Assembly: GCA_002427745.1 (NCBI GenBank)
Contig: DIYF01000180.1
Span: 1-23,925, forward strand
Direction of reading: 5' to 3'
Origin: Roseivirga sp. UBA6061
Lineage (GTDB): Bacteria > Bacteroidota > Bacteroidia > Cytophagales > Cyclobacteriaceae
Length of the DNA stretch: 23,925 nucleotides
The notes under the pieces are model-generated. The model was not told the origin of the DNA. It was given only the letters and a program-made list of their open reading frames with translations, and ran no database searches. The first letter of the stretch is position 1; each line of letters begins with the position of its first letter. The translations under genes were made by a program, and so were the position numbers. This document shows positions 7,201 through 14,571 of the stretch, one piece after another.

Positions 7201-7934
7201 TCGCTGCCCTTTTTTATCTGCTCATAATAGAACTGACCCAGGGCTTCCATGGCATCGGGGTGTACCAGGTCATAATAGGCTTTCTGAAGTAATTCCTCTT
7301 CAGAGTACCCGCTAAGCTCGGTAAGTGCAGGGTTTACATAGGTGAAGTTGCCCAGCTCGTCCAGGTCATACACCACATCACTGATGTTTTCAACCAGCTC
7401 CTGCAGGTGGCTCTTGCTCCGGTCAAAATCCAGCGTCTCCTTTCTGAGTTCAAGCAGGGCCATGACCTGACGCGAAAGGGCCATTAAGGCATTTCTCTGC
7501 GCTTCTGTAAGCTTATTGGGCTTATGATCAATGACGCAAAGTGTTCCCAGTGTGGTTCCCTCTTTGTTGGTAAGCGTAGCACCGGCATAGTATTGAATAT
7601 TCGGTTCATTGACTACAAGCGGGTTGTCGCAGAACCGATCGTCTTTCAGAGCGTTTTCAACCTCAAGAATTTCGTCTGGTTTGAGAATGGTGTGGGCACA
7701 GCAGGAGATTTCCCGGGGAATTTCTCTGATGGCAGAAGGGATACCATGCCTTGCCTTGATCCACTGCCGGTCTTTATCAATCAGGGAAATAAGCGCAATG
7801 GGGACTCCACAGATTTGCGCAGCAATGGTAGCGATGTCATCATAAGCTTGCTCGGGAAGTGTGTCAAGAATATGATAATCACTCAGAGAGCTGAGACGCT
7901 CTGCTTCATTCTCTGGTTTATCCGGTTTAATCAT
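4263..7934 (-). CDS. Hybrid sensor histidine kinase GAF-PAS3-GAF-HisKA-HATPase-REC with HPt-like tail
   Basis: From the ATG at 7932-7934 the protein is 1223 aa; the frame also opens with a TTG five codons earlier. Order: GAF (about 15-160), three PAS/PAC modules (about 170-290, 300-415, 425-545), second GAF (about 555-710), HisKA with His737 (SHEIRTPL), HATPase_c (Asn854, DSGIGI at 886-891, GSGLGLSI), receiver (Asp1028 in LMDLQMP, Lys1078) and a helical tail resembling HPt around His1166 (RLRHKML). The tail lacks the usual HxLKG context, so phosphotransfer there is uncertain. No membrane segments are present, so cytoplasmic sensing through GAF/PAS ligands is expected. The REC-kinase gene directly downstream is a likely partner. 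Neither gene reveals the signal or the regulated genes. Confidence 0.92.
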   Translation of the reverse strand: MIKPDKPENEAERLSSLSDYHILDTLPEQAYDDIATIAAQICGVPIALISLIDKDRQWIKARHGIPSAIREIPREISCCAHTILKPDEILEVENALKDDRFCDNPLVVNEPNIQYYAGATLTNKEGTTLGTLCVIDHKPNKLTEAQRNALMALSRQVMALLELRKETLDFDRSKSHLQELVENISDVVYDLDELGNFTYVNPALTELSGYSEEELLQKAYYDLVHPDAMEALGQFYYEQIKKGSDSSYYEFPIVTKSGEMVWLGQTVKIFFEGDRVQRVGAVAKDVTELKRVGKELEESESLYRLLSENSKNMVCLQSTDGSFTYASPSTLTITGFTAEEFLKSDSYSRLHPDDMARVADEFIKVLKGEDRVTQYRYKKKSGEYIWIETVARPIRDEHGQATNIQTSSRDISQRKKNEQRIRREEANLKALIENSTDIIWSIDQDFRYITFNSRFHESLKTQIDVDLRIGDEVLFRNFPDKAADLWRSLYQRAFNGERFIEEMRSIADKDTFYECSFNPIIDDANQVIGVSVFARDVSERVKIEMKRQRFQQGLAMLNELSSSYDLDYSELIEKAIREVCLFYEMELGILSNITDQDYVIRYVVSTQGEAPFAKHDQFILSDTFCEITNEAQEIVAINNAGLSRHKNHRCYELMGLESYLGSPINIGKEKYGTLSLSSKKARALPFDNYDKEFFEVFTRWVGAILERRNYEKLLLASKESAENASMAKANFLSTISHEIRTPLNAIIGMTHILMQDNPKKTQLENLNILKFSGENLLVLVNDVLDINKIESGKLLLEQSDFNLKELLESIRSALIYSIEEKGLESKIHYDSDLPEIMTGDSMRIAQVLNNLLSNAIKFTRQGTISILAENRGIEEGMVRVYLEVQDSGIGISEKELQKIFQRFTQAKSSTSREYGGSGLGLSIVKGLLELMGSEIRVESSPDSGSKFYFELLLPIAEQSVSTTSVYQPNLDRLSISNINILLVEDNKVNQLVAEKFLNKWGVEVTIADNGQEAVEIVKKESFSLILMDLQMPIMDGYTATKEIRNMGIDIPILALTASVRIGQKKRALRVGMNDFLVKPLTPSDLYTKLAKYISEGDIVEKPQEPELFYETNRDESFQALRDMLQGDDDFKAEVVPLYIKNIQSINQLLPMNIEKGDIKTADRLRHKMLTTLHTLEATTIRSLMDDGIALIGKDNQEEKFKIFKEQLSQACHDMEKRLEEFLS

Positions 7935-8031
7935 TCTCAGGTGAACCAACCCAATCTAACGTAATTCTCTTTGAAAGAAAAGTCGGTTGCGCCTAAGTCA
8001 AAGCAGGCATAGGGGGATTTGGTAAATAAGA

Positions 8032-8039
8032 CAAAATTA
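8032..8039 (-). promoter_or_regulatory. Candidate Bacteroidota -7 box before the hybrid kinase
   Basis: TAATTTTG on the minus strand matches TAnnTTTG and lies about 98 nt upstream of the kinase ATG. No clear -33 TTTG is seen, so confidence is low. Confidence 0.3.
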
Positions 8040-8054
8040 TCTCCATTTTATGCT

Positions 8055-8270
8055 TTAGAGACTTTGTCTGTGCACGAACTTTTTGATGAGGTATATGCCG
8101 CCCAGACCCAGATAAAAAGCACCGAACCAGGCAAAGGTGCTGTCAGTTTTACAGCAGTTGAGGTAATCGTAAAGCACTGCCCCGAAATAGGGTAGGCTGG
8201 TCAGGATAAAAAGAGGGACAGCAAGATGGTGTACCGGATGCTCCTTTACTTGAATTTCAGTTTCTTCCAC
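8055..8270 (-). CDS. Small two-helix membrane protein (71 aa), hypothetical
   Basis: The 71-residue product has a short acidic N-terminus (MEETEIQVKEHP), a hydrophobic segment at about 16-34 (LAVPLFILTSLPYFGAVLY), a loop with two adjacent cysteines (CCKTDS), a second hydrophobic segment at about 47-62 (WFGAFYLGLGGIYLI) and a basic tail (KKFVHRQ), consistent with both ends in the cytoplasm. The start is GTG. I recognise no family. It lies alone between the hybrid kinase gene and a strong terminator, on the same strand as both neighbours, and may have its own promoter in the 72 nt after the terminator. Confidence 0.6.
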   Translation of the reverse strand: MEETEIQVKEHPVHHLAVPLFILTSLPYFGAVLYDYLNCCKTDSTFAWFGAFYLGLGGIYLIKKFVHRQSL

Positions 8271-8340
8271 AAAAAAATAAGTTGCCTGCGATTCTATACT
8301 GAGATTTCAGAAAAAGGTTGGCCCTCTTTTATAAGTGGAC

Positions 8341-8386
8341 AAAAAAAGCCGGTACCATCCAGAAAGGATCAGTACCGGCTTTTTCT
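8341..8386. terminator. Bidirectional terminator after the M1 peptidase gene
   Basis: A 13-bp stem (AAAAAGCCGGTAC / GTACCGGCTTTTT, 8343-8384) carries a smaller inner TCC/GGA pairing and is flanked by A and T runs, so it works on either strand. It sits 16 nt past the stop codon of the M1 peptidase. Confidence 0.9.
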
Positions 8387-8401
8387 GAAAAGAGACCAGG
8401 C

Positions 8402-10624
8402 TTAGTTACCGCCCTTCTTTTTGAATTGATCAAATCGGCTTGAACCGGATTTTGGGAAAGCATTGTTTTCCGTATTCGTATCTGCCAGTTCATTGAAGGG
8501 GTCAAAGCGCATGCTGTCAACCTCTTTATCCTTGGCAAAAATATGAGTCACTTTTTCCTCATTTTTTCTCCAGATTTCTGCCGGTATTCTCTCTATCTCT
8601 TTAGAGCCGTCTTTGTAGGTCCACTCTATCACGAGCGGGGTCATGAGGCCACCCTTGTTTTCAAAAGTTACCTGGTAGAGGTTTTTGCCTGCAAAACGAC
8701 CTCTGATTTCTTCATTGTCATAGCCACTTCTGTACTCTGAGCTTACCTGGCTGTCGCCAATGTCCAGCACCTTAGGCTCTCCGTAGAAGGGGTTGCCGCT
8801 ATCTTCCGAACCACTGCCGAGATTGCCCGACTGTGCATTTACCTGTCCTTCCATATTCACAGACTGGCCCTTCAGCTTAAACCATTTAACATCGCTTACC
8901 TCCACATCTACATTGTCTGTGCTGTAAAACCAGCCTTTCCAGAACCAGTCCAGGTCTACGGCAGAAGCGTCTTCCATCGTTCTGAAGAAATCGGCAGGTT
9001 TTGGGTGCTTAAAGGCCCAGCGCTCTGAGTACTCTTTCAAAGCCTGATCAAACAGCTCAGGACCCATCACAGATTCACGTAGCACAGCCAGAGCTGCAGA
9101 AGGTTTTGAGTAAGCCTCAGGTCCTAGTTGCTTTGCCTGCTCCGGGTTGGTCATAATCGGGCTCATAAAGCTCTTGCTACCTTTCATATAAGGAACAATG
9201 GCCGAGGGAGAATTAGAGTTATAAGGCAGGTCAGGGTAGTACTCTTTCATGGTCATATACTCCAGGAAAGAGTCCAGTCCTTCATCCATCCAGGCCCACT
9301 GTCTTTCATCAGAGTTGATGATCATAGGAAAGAAGTTGTGTCCTACCTCGTGCACGATTACAAACACCATACGGGTTTTGATCTGATCGTTATAGCTGCC
9401 ATCAGGATTAGGACGGCCAAAGTTGAAGCAGATCATAGGGTACTCCATACCAATGCTGGCAGCGTGTACCGAAATGGCTTTTGGGTATGGGTAATCAATT
9501 GTTTTTTCAGAGTAATACATAAGCGTGTTGACCACAGCTTTGGTAGACTCTCTTTCCCAAAGGGGATTTCCCTCCTTAGGGTAATACGACATAGCAAGGG
9601 TGTAGCCACCACCCGGCAACTTTACCGCTTGTGTATCCCAGATAAACTTACGCGAAGAGGCAAAGGCAAAGTCTCTTACTTTCTCAGCCTTAAATACCCA
9701 GGTAGATTTGGTTGTGGCGCGTTTCTTTTCAAGCGCACGGGCTTCTTTCTCTGATCTGATAATTACCGGCTTATTAAAGCTCTTTTTTGCTTTTTCAAAG
9801 CGCTTCAGCTCGTCTTTTGAGAGTACATCAGCAGGATTCTGCAAAGTACCGGTAGAAGCTACCATATGATCTGAAGGCACTGTGATGGCTACTTCAAAGT
9901 TGCCAAAACTCAGGGCAAACTCGCCAGAGCCCAGAAACTGCTTGTTCTGCCATCCATTTACATCATCGTATACAGCCATGCGAGGGTAAAACTGCGCGAT
10001 GGTATAGAGGTAGTTGCCATCTTCTTCAAAGTACTCATAACCTGAGCGTCCGCCTCGGGTAGCTCGGTTGTTTACATTGTAATACCAGTCGATTTTGAAG
10101 CTGTAAGACTCCCCGGTTTTCAATGGTGCAGGCAGGGTTATCTTCATCATGGTATTATTCACCAGGTAGGTCAGATCCTTACCCGATACATCGGTGACGC
10201 TTTGCAGCTTAAAGCCTCCGTCAAAGCCATAGTCACCGGTGGTTCTTTGTACAAAGGCTCCGGATACACTTTTGGCTCTGCCGGAAATGCGTTGACTTCC
10301 GTTTACCTGAGAGCTTACGCTGTGGTTTTTTCGTACGTTTTGGTCCAGTTGAATCCACAGATACTTGAGAGCGGAAGGGGCATTATTCGTGTAAGTAATG
10401 GTTTCAGAACCCGTAACACGCTGGTTTTCATCATCAAGCTCAACGGCAATTTTATAGTCTGCCTGTTGCTGCCAGTAATCAGGACCGGGAGCCCCTGAGC
10501 CGGTGCGGTATTGGTTAGGGCTGGGAAGTGTGGTGCCCAGCTGCTCGAACTTGCGGCCTTTTTCATATTGACCAAATACCAGCAGTGGCATCAAAAAGAG
10601 CACTGCGATTGAAATCTTCTTCAT
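8402..10624 (-). CDS. Secreted M1-family zinc metallopeptidase
   Basis: The 740-aa protein starts with a clear signal peptide (MKKISIAVLFLMPLLVFGQ, cleavage near residue 18) and so acts in the periplasm or outside. The gluzincin site is complete: HEVGH at 425-429 and the third ligand Glu448, 18 residues after the second His. The exopeptidase motif that reads GAMEN in classical aminopeptidase N is GMEYP here (392-396), as in other Bacteroidota relatives of leukotriene-A4-hydrolase type. The first ~270 residues form the beta-rich N-terminal domain; the C-terminal part beyond about 560 is beta-rich and ends in a Lys/Gly tail without a sorting domain. It is a single-gene unit with its own terminator. 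Peptide scavenging is the likely role; substrate specificity cannot be read from sequence. Confidence 0.92.
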   Translation of the reverse strand: MKKISIAVLFLMPLLVFGQYEKGRKFEQLGTTLPSPNQYRTGSGAPGPDYWQQQADYKIAVELDDENQRVTGSETITYTNNAPSALKYLWIQLDQNVRKNHSVSSQVNGSQRISGRAKSVSGAFVQRTTGDYGFDGGFKLQSVTDVSGKDLTYLVNNTMMKITLPAPLKTGESYSFKIDWYYNVNNRATRGGRSGYEYFEEDGNYLYTIAQFYPRMAVYDDVNGWQNKQFLGSGEFALSFGNFEVAITVPSDHMVASTGTLQNPADVLSKDELKRFEKAKKSFNKPVIIRSEKEARALEKKRATTKSTWVFKAEKVRDFAFASSRKFIWDTQAVKLPGGGYTLAMSYYPKEGNPLWERESTKAVVNTLMYYSEKTIDYPYPKAISVHAASIGMEYPMICFNFGRPNPDGSYNDQIKTRMVFVIVHEVGHNFFPMIINSDERQWAWMDEGLDSFLEYMTMKEYYPDLPYNSNSPSAIVPYMKGSKSFMSPIMTNPEQAKQLGPEAYSKPSAALAVLRESVMGPELFDQALKEYSERWAFKHPKPADFFRTMEDASAVDLDWFWKGWFYSTDNVDVEVSDVKWFKLKGQSVNMEGQVNAQSGNLGSGSEDSGNPFYGEPKVLDIGDSQVSSEYRSGYDNEEIRGRFAGKNLYQVTFENKGGLMTPLVIEWTYKDGSKEIERIPAEIWRKNEEKVTHIFAKDKEVDSMRFDPFNELADTNTENNAFPKSGSSRFDQFKKKGGN

Positions 10625-10838
10625 TGTTAAAAATTTGTTCAGTTTACAGTTCTTTCAGCAGATATCGGGACTCTAAAATACCACTGAACCGACAATTACA
10701 TTAAATAAATGCTCAAATCAAATGAGCAAAATGACATACGGAAGGTTCAGATGACCAACTGAAGCCATATTCCTCATGACCCTGCTGGTGAAAAGCAAGT
10801 TTGACCAGTGGATGAAAAAGAGCCCTTAGGAGGGGGAT
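10625..10838. other. Intergenic region upstream of the M1 gene
   Basis: These 214 bases hold no convincing ORF. TGCTCA-AATCAAA-TGAGCA (10710-10728) is a perfect 6-bp inverted repeat that may be an operator for the M1 gene. On the minus strand a small CCCT/AGGG hairpin followed by CTCTTTTT (about 10808-10831) may weakly terminate the VOC gene transcript. No TAnnTTTG box was found. Confidence 0.35.
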
Positions 10839-11219
10839 TCATTTCTGAGGTTCAGCCACTTGTCCGAATGCCAGTATGAAATCATTGTTATCTCTGATGG
10901 CAAAGTCATACATGCCATAACCGAAGTCCTGTGGTTCCCATTCTACTTTTACCTTCTCTCTGAGCTCCTCCCAAAGTTCATTCACATTGTCGGGGTAAAA
11001 GTAGAGCACCCCATTGAAAGTGGCTTTTTTCTCCTTACTGTGCACATTGCGATCAGTAAACATGATTTCGGCATCATCGCGATACAGGCTACACCAATAG
11101 ACACCTCTCTCATTTTGGGCCTTATCATATATCTTAAAACCCAGTGTTTCTGTGTAGAAGCTGATAGTGGCTTCCATGTCATCACTTTCCAGCATCGGAA
11201 TGAGCTGTTTCAGTTTCAT
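10839..11219 (-). CDS. VOC (glyoxalase/bleomycin-resistance) fold protein
   Basis: The 126-aa length and pattern are those of a single-domain VOC protein with two beta-alpha-beta-beta-beta modules. The first begins LIPMLESDDMEATISFYTETLGFKI (residues 6-30), with the typical helix 'ATISFYTETLGF'; the second begins near FNGVLYFYPDNVNELWEEL (69-87) and ends with DNNDFILAFGQ (110-120). The C-terminal Glu or Asp metal ligand is not obvious because the final strand reads DNNDFILAF, so a metal-dependent enzyme is not certain. Such proteins may be epimerases, dioxygenases or antibiotic-binding proteins. It is divergent from the glycerophosphodiesterase gene across a 69-nt gap. Fold is confident; function is open. 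Confidence 0.85.
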   Translation of the reverse strand: MKLKQLIPMLESDDMEATISFYTETLGFKIYDKAQNERGVYWCSLYRDDAEIMFTDRNVHSKEKKATFNGVLYFYPDNVNELWEELREKVKVEWEPQDFGYGMYDFAIRDNNDFILAFGQVAEPQK

Positions 11220-11288
11220 AACAGTAAGTTTAATTATGAGTTAACAATCCTTTTGCGGTGTTTTTCTAATTTCAAAAAAAATAGCGTT

Positions 11289-12164
11289 ATGAAGAAGTGT
11301 CTCTCCGTCCTGTTATTACTATCCATCCACTGGTCAGTGGCTCAAACCCTGGACATTCAGGGGCACCGGGGCGCGCGGGGGCTTTTGCCTGAAAATACCA
11401 TTCCTGCTTTTTTGAGAGCTCTCGATGAAGGTGTGACCACACTGGAACTGGATGTGGTGATTACAAAGGACAAAAAGGTAGTCATCTCTCATGAACCTTA
11501 TATGTCAGGCAGCATCTGTACCAAACCTGACGGGAGTCTTGTGGCAGGCAAAGAATCCCAGAATTTCAATATCTACGAAATGACTTACGAAGAAGTAAAA
11601 GGCTTCGATTGTGGATCCCGGGGCAATACGCGTTTTCCTGAGCAGCAAAAAATGTCTGCCGTAAAACCACTGCTTACTGATATGATTGATGCCGTGGAGG
11701 CCTATCTCGCCAAAAACAACCTGCCCAAAGTAGGGTATAACATTGAGTTGAAGAGCAGCCCTTCCCGCGATGGTGTTTATCACCCTCAGGTAAATGAGTT
11801 TTCAGATATTGTTCAAAATACCATAGCTGATAAGCTACCTGCCAACCGGTACACCATTCAGTGCTTTGACTTTCGGGTGCTTCAGTATTTCCACAAAACC
11901 TATCCTGATGTTAGCCTGGTGGCCCTGGTTGAGAACCGGAAAGGCGTGAAGGCGAATATTGAAAGCCTTGGTTTTACTCCGCAGGTATACAGCCCTTATT
12001 TCAAGCTTATCGGCAAAAAAGACATTGACTACTGCCATGAGCAGGGCATGAAGGTGGTGCCCTGGACGGTCAATACGGTCAAAGATATGAACCAGCTTGT
12101 AGAGAAAGGGGTAGACGGTATCATCACAGACTATCCTGATAGGGCCAAAGCACTTCGCCATTGA
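11289..12164 (+). CDS. Secreted glycerophosphodiester phosphodiesterase
   Basis: From the ATG at 11289 the protein is 291 aa with a signal peptide (MKKCLSVLLLLSIHWSVAQ, cleavage near 18). The upstream in-frame extension lacks sense because it covers the VOC gene on the other strand. GDPD-family residues are present: HRGARGLLPENT (26-37) with His26 and Arg27, Glu53 and Asp55 in LELDVVI, and His68. The enzyme hydrolyses glycerophosphodiesters to glycerol-3-phosphate and an alcohol, here probably in the periplasm, recovering phosphate and carbon from phospholipid head groups. The C-terminus has the expected WTVNT and GVDGIITDYPD barrel strands. It appears to be a single-gene unit. Confidence 0.93.
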   Translation: MKKCLSVLLLLSIHWSVAQTLDIQGHRGARGLLPENTIPAFLRALDEGVTTLELDVVITKDKKVVISHEPYMSGSICTKPDGSLVAGKESQNFNIYEMTYEEVKGFDCGSRGNTRFPEQQKMSAVKPLLTDMIDAVEAYLAKNNLPKVGYNIELKSSPSRDGVYHPQVNEFSDIVQNTIADKLPANRYTIQCFDFRVLQYFHKTYPDVSLVALVENRKGVKANIESLGFTPQVYSPYFKLIGKKDIDYCHEQGMKVVPWTVNTVKDMNQLVEKGVDGIITDYPDRAKALRH

Positions 12165-12181
12165 GCTGGTTGCAGACGTAG

Positions 12182-12218
12182 TTATTACAGTTATTACGAT
12201 GACCGGATTTGGTAATAA
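12182..12218. repeat. TTATTAC direct/inverted repeat cluster
   Basis: TTATTAC occurs at 12182-12188 and 12191-12197, and its complement GTAATAA at 12212-12218. It could be a weak hairpin after the phosphodiesterase gene or a binding site upstream of the next promoter. Confidence 0.25.
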
Positions 12219-12230
12219 TCCTTAACCTGA

Positions 12231-12261
12231 TTTTATAGTTCTCTTTATCTCTCTATTTTTG
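12231..12261 (+). promoter_or_regulatory. Candidate Bacteroidota promoter for the YghO-like gene
   Basis: TATTTTTG (12254-12261) fits TAnnTTTG, with a TTTT -33 element about 20 nt upstream (12231-12234). It would start transcription roughly 13 nt before the ATG at 12281. Confidence 0.45.
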
Positions 12262-12280
12262 GGGTCTTTAGCCCGAATCA

Positions 12281-13450
12281 ATGACGCTGGTAGAAGTTAC
12301 CAACAAGCAAACCGAAAAAGAATTTATCCAACTCCCTGTAAGGCTTTACAAGGCTGAGAAAAACTGGATTCGTCCCCTTGATAAGGATATCGTAGCCGTC
12401 TTTGATCCCGCACAGAATAAAAACTTCAAAACGGGAGAGGCCATTCGTTGGATTCTGAAAGATGATAGTGGTAAAGTCATAGGCCGGATAGCTGCCTTTG
12501 TCAACGGAAAAACAGCTCATACCCATGATCAGCCTACGGGAGGGCTGGGCTTCTTTGAGTGTGAAAACAATCAACAGGCGGCCGATACATTATTTGATAA
12601 GGGCATAGCCTGGCTCAAGTCCAAAGGTATGGAGGCGGTAGACGGCCCTATTAACTTCGGTGACCGCAATAGCTGGTGGGGACTTCTGGTAGAGGGATAC
12701 CTTGAACCCAACTTTCAGATGCCCTATAACTTCAGCTATTATCAGGAGCTATTCGAAAACTACGGTTTCCGGGAATACTTTAAACAGTATACCTATCAGC
12801 GGCCTATGGGGAGTGAGGTGGATTTTGCCCCTCGTTTTTATGAAAAAGCCCAGGAGCCCCTCAATGACACTGACTATGAGTTCAGGCATATCAGAAAGGG
12901 TGAGTACAAAAAAGCGCACGAGTATTTTCATAATGTCTACAACAAAGCGTGGGCCGGGCACAGTGGTGTTAAGCCTATGACCATAGAGCAGGCCGCCCGA
13001 CTCTTTAATTCTCTTAAGGGGGCAGCTGACAGAAGGCTGCTGTGGTTTGCTTTTTACAAAGGTGAGGCGGTGGCCATGTTTATCTCTATGCCAGATCTCA
13101 ATCAGATTTACAAGCACCTCAATGGCCAGTGGAATCTGATCAGTAAGCTTAAGCTGCTCTATATGCTCAAGACGGGCGTCTGCAAAAAAGGACTGGGGAT
13201 CATTTTTGGTGTGGTACCCGATCATCAGAAGAAGGGCGTTGAGGGAGCGCTGGTGGTTACTTACGTAAAAACCATGGCCTGGAAGAAGGGCTTTCCCTAC
13301 AAAGACATTGAAATGAACTGGATTGGAGATTTCAATCCGAAAATGATGAAGGTGGTAGAGCACATTGGCAGCAAAGTGCTTAAAACCCACATCACCTACC
13401 GAAAACTATTTGACGAAACCAAGGAGTACAAGCGGGCTCCGATTATCTAG
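12281..13450 (+). CDS. GNAT-like protein of the YghO type
   Basis: This 389-aa protein belongs to a conserved Bacteroidota family annotated as N-acetyltransferase-like (YghO type). Landmarks: a start resembling family members (MTLVEVTNKQTEKEFIQLP), RWILKDDSGKVIGRIAAFVN (56-75), the DGPINFGDRNSWWG block (about 121-134), and a C-terminal GNAT-fold half with IIFGVVPDHQKKGVEGALV (307-325), where a classical acetyl-CoA loop would lie. There is no signal peptide or membrane segment. The reaction is unknown. The stop is only 9 nt before the PfkB kinase start, so the two are probably co-transcribed. Family call is firm; enzymatic activity is inferred from fold alone. Confidence 0.75.
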   Translation: MTLVEVTNKQTEKEFIQLPVRLYKAEKNWIRPLDKDIVAVFDPAQNKNFKTGEAIRWILKDDSGKVIGRIAAFVNGKTAHTHDQPTGGLGFFECENNQQAADTLFDKGIAWLKSKGMEAVDGPINFGDRNSWWGLLVEGYLEPNFQMPYNFSYYQELFENYGFREYFKQYTYQRPMGSEVDFAPRFYEKAQEPLNDTDYEFRHIRKGEYKKAHEYFHNVYNKAWAGHSGVKPMTIEQAARLFNSLKGAADRRLLWFAFYKGEAVAMFISMPDLNQIYKHLNGQWNLISKLKLLYMLKTGVCKKGLGIIFGVVPDHQKKGVEGALVVTYVKTMAWKKGFPYKDIEMNWIGDFNPKMMKVVEHIGSKVLKTHITYRKLFDETKEYKRAPII

Positions 13451-13459
13451 CATTAAAAG

Positions 13460-14455
13460 ATGAAGAAGAAGTATGATGTTTATGGCATTGGTAATGCCCT
13501 GGTAGATCTTGAATTCAAAGTGGATCATCAGTTTTTATACGATCATAAAGTTGACAAGGGAGTAATGACGCTGGTGGATGAAGCCACGCAGTTCAGGTTA
13601 ATCGGAGCCATTGATCATGATGAAGTGGTCAGGAAATCTGGCGGTTCTGCCGCAAACTCCATGATTGCCATCAGCCAGTTTGGAGGTAAGTCTTTCTATT
13701 CCTGTAAGGTGGCAAACGATGAGTATGGCGATTTCTACCTGAAAGACATGAAGGAAGCAGGAGTGGATACGAATCTGGATAATAGCGAAAGAGCTGATGG
13801 TGTTACGGGTAAATGCCTTGTCATGATTACCTCTGACGCTGATCGTACCATGAATACCTTTCTGGGTATTACCAGCGACCTGTCAGTAGAAGAGATAGAC
13901 GAACATGCTATCAAAGAGTCTAAATACGTATACCTTGAAGGTTACCTGGTTTCTTCCACAACAGGGGTGCAGGCCATGAAGAGAGGTAAAAAGATAGCTG
14001 AGGAAAACGGTGTGCTCACCGCCATTACTCTTTCTGACCCCTTTATTGTACAAACCTTCAAGTCGAATTTTGAAGATGTCATTGGTGCTTCGGTAGACCT
14101 GCTTTTCTGTAATGAAGACGAGGCGATGTCTTATACAGGTAAAGACACTATTGAGGAAGCCCGTGAAGCCATGAAAAAAGAGGCAAAGCGTTTTGTGATT
14201 ACTCAGGGAAAGAACGGAGCGCTGATTTATGATGGTGATACCTTCATTGATATCGAACCCTATTCAGTTGATGCCCTCGATACCAACGGAGCAGGAGACA
14301 TGTTTGCGGGAGCTTTCCTCTATGGTATTACCAATGGCTTGAGCTATGCAGCAGCAGGTAAACTGGCCAGTATGGCATCTTCCAGAGTGGTGGCTCAGTA
14401 CGGTCCGAGACTGAAGTGGCACGAGGCGCAGGATATCCTCAAAAACCTACACTGA
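13460..14455 (+). CDS. PfkB-family kinase, adenosine kinase-like
   Basis: The 331-aa protein has both PfkB signatures: the N-terminal glycine-rich GGSAANSMIAISQFGG (about 60-75) and the C-terminal DTNGAGDMFAGAFLYG (274-289), whose Asp280 is the catalytic base. It would transfer the ATP gamma-phosphate to a nucleoside or sugar hydroxyl. The start YDVYGIGNALVDLE and overall length match bacterial proteins annotated as adenosine kinase or ribokinase-like; sequence alone cannot separate these. The signature has Asn where most members have Thr or Ala (DTxGAGD). It is cytoplasmic and follows the YghO-like gene by 9 nt, though no metabolic link between the two is evident. Confidence 0.88.
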   Translation: MKKKYDVYGIGNALVDLEFKVDHQFLYDHKVDKGVMTLVDEATQFRLIGAIDHDEVVRKSGGSAANSMIAISQFGGKSFYSCKVANDEYGDFYLKDMKEAGVDTNLDNSERADGVTGKCLVMITSDADRTMNTFLGITSDLSVEEIDEHAIKESKYVYLEGYLVSSTTGVQAMKRGKKIAEENGVLTAITLSDPFIVQTFKSNFEDVIGASVDLLFCNEDEAMSYTGKDTIEEAREAMKKEAKRFVITQGKNGALIYDGDTFIDIEPYSVDALDTNGAGDMFAGAFLYGITNGLSYAAAGKLASMASSRVVAQYGPRLKWHEAQDILKNLH

Positions 14456-14571
14456 TCATATAACACCTATGCTCCGCTGATCTTTAGCAACTCCCGCTTA
14501 ACATTTCGTTGAGTGAAACATTTCCTTTTGACATTTTCTTCGTTTCCCAAACGAGAAATGTATTTCAAATT
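14456..14571 (+). promoter_or_regulatory. Intergenic region upstream of the M16 pair
   Basis: The 116 bases separate the kinase from the M16 operon. A TCGTTT-CCC-AAACGA inverted repeat (14540-14554) lies about 20 nt before the ATG. No clear terminator or TAnnTTTG box is visible. Confidence 0.3.

Noticed and set aside
9128..9754. Open frame of 208 codons on the plus strand
   Set aside because: It lies opposite the M1 peptidase catalytic domain and has no recognisable domain; it is a shadow frame.
10860..11288. N-terminal extension of the glycerophosphodiesterase frame
   Set aside because: It covers the VOC gene on the other strand, and the true protein starts with a signal peptide at 11289.
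4231..14562. Two similar short inverted sequences, TTCCCAAAACGGGAAA (about 4232-4250) and TTTCCCAAACGAGAAA (about 14543-14560), as a shared regulatory element
   Set aside because: The similarity is short, their positions relative to genes differ, and no third copy was found in the window.
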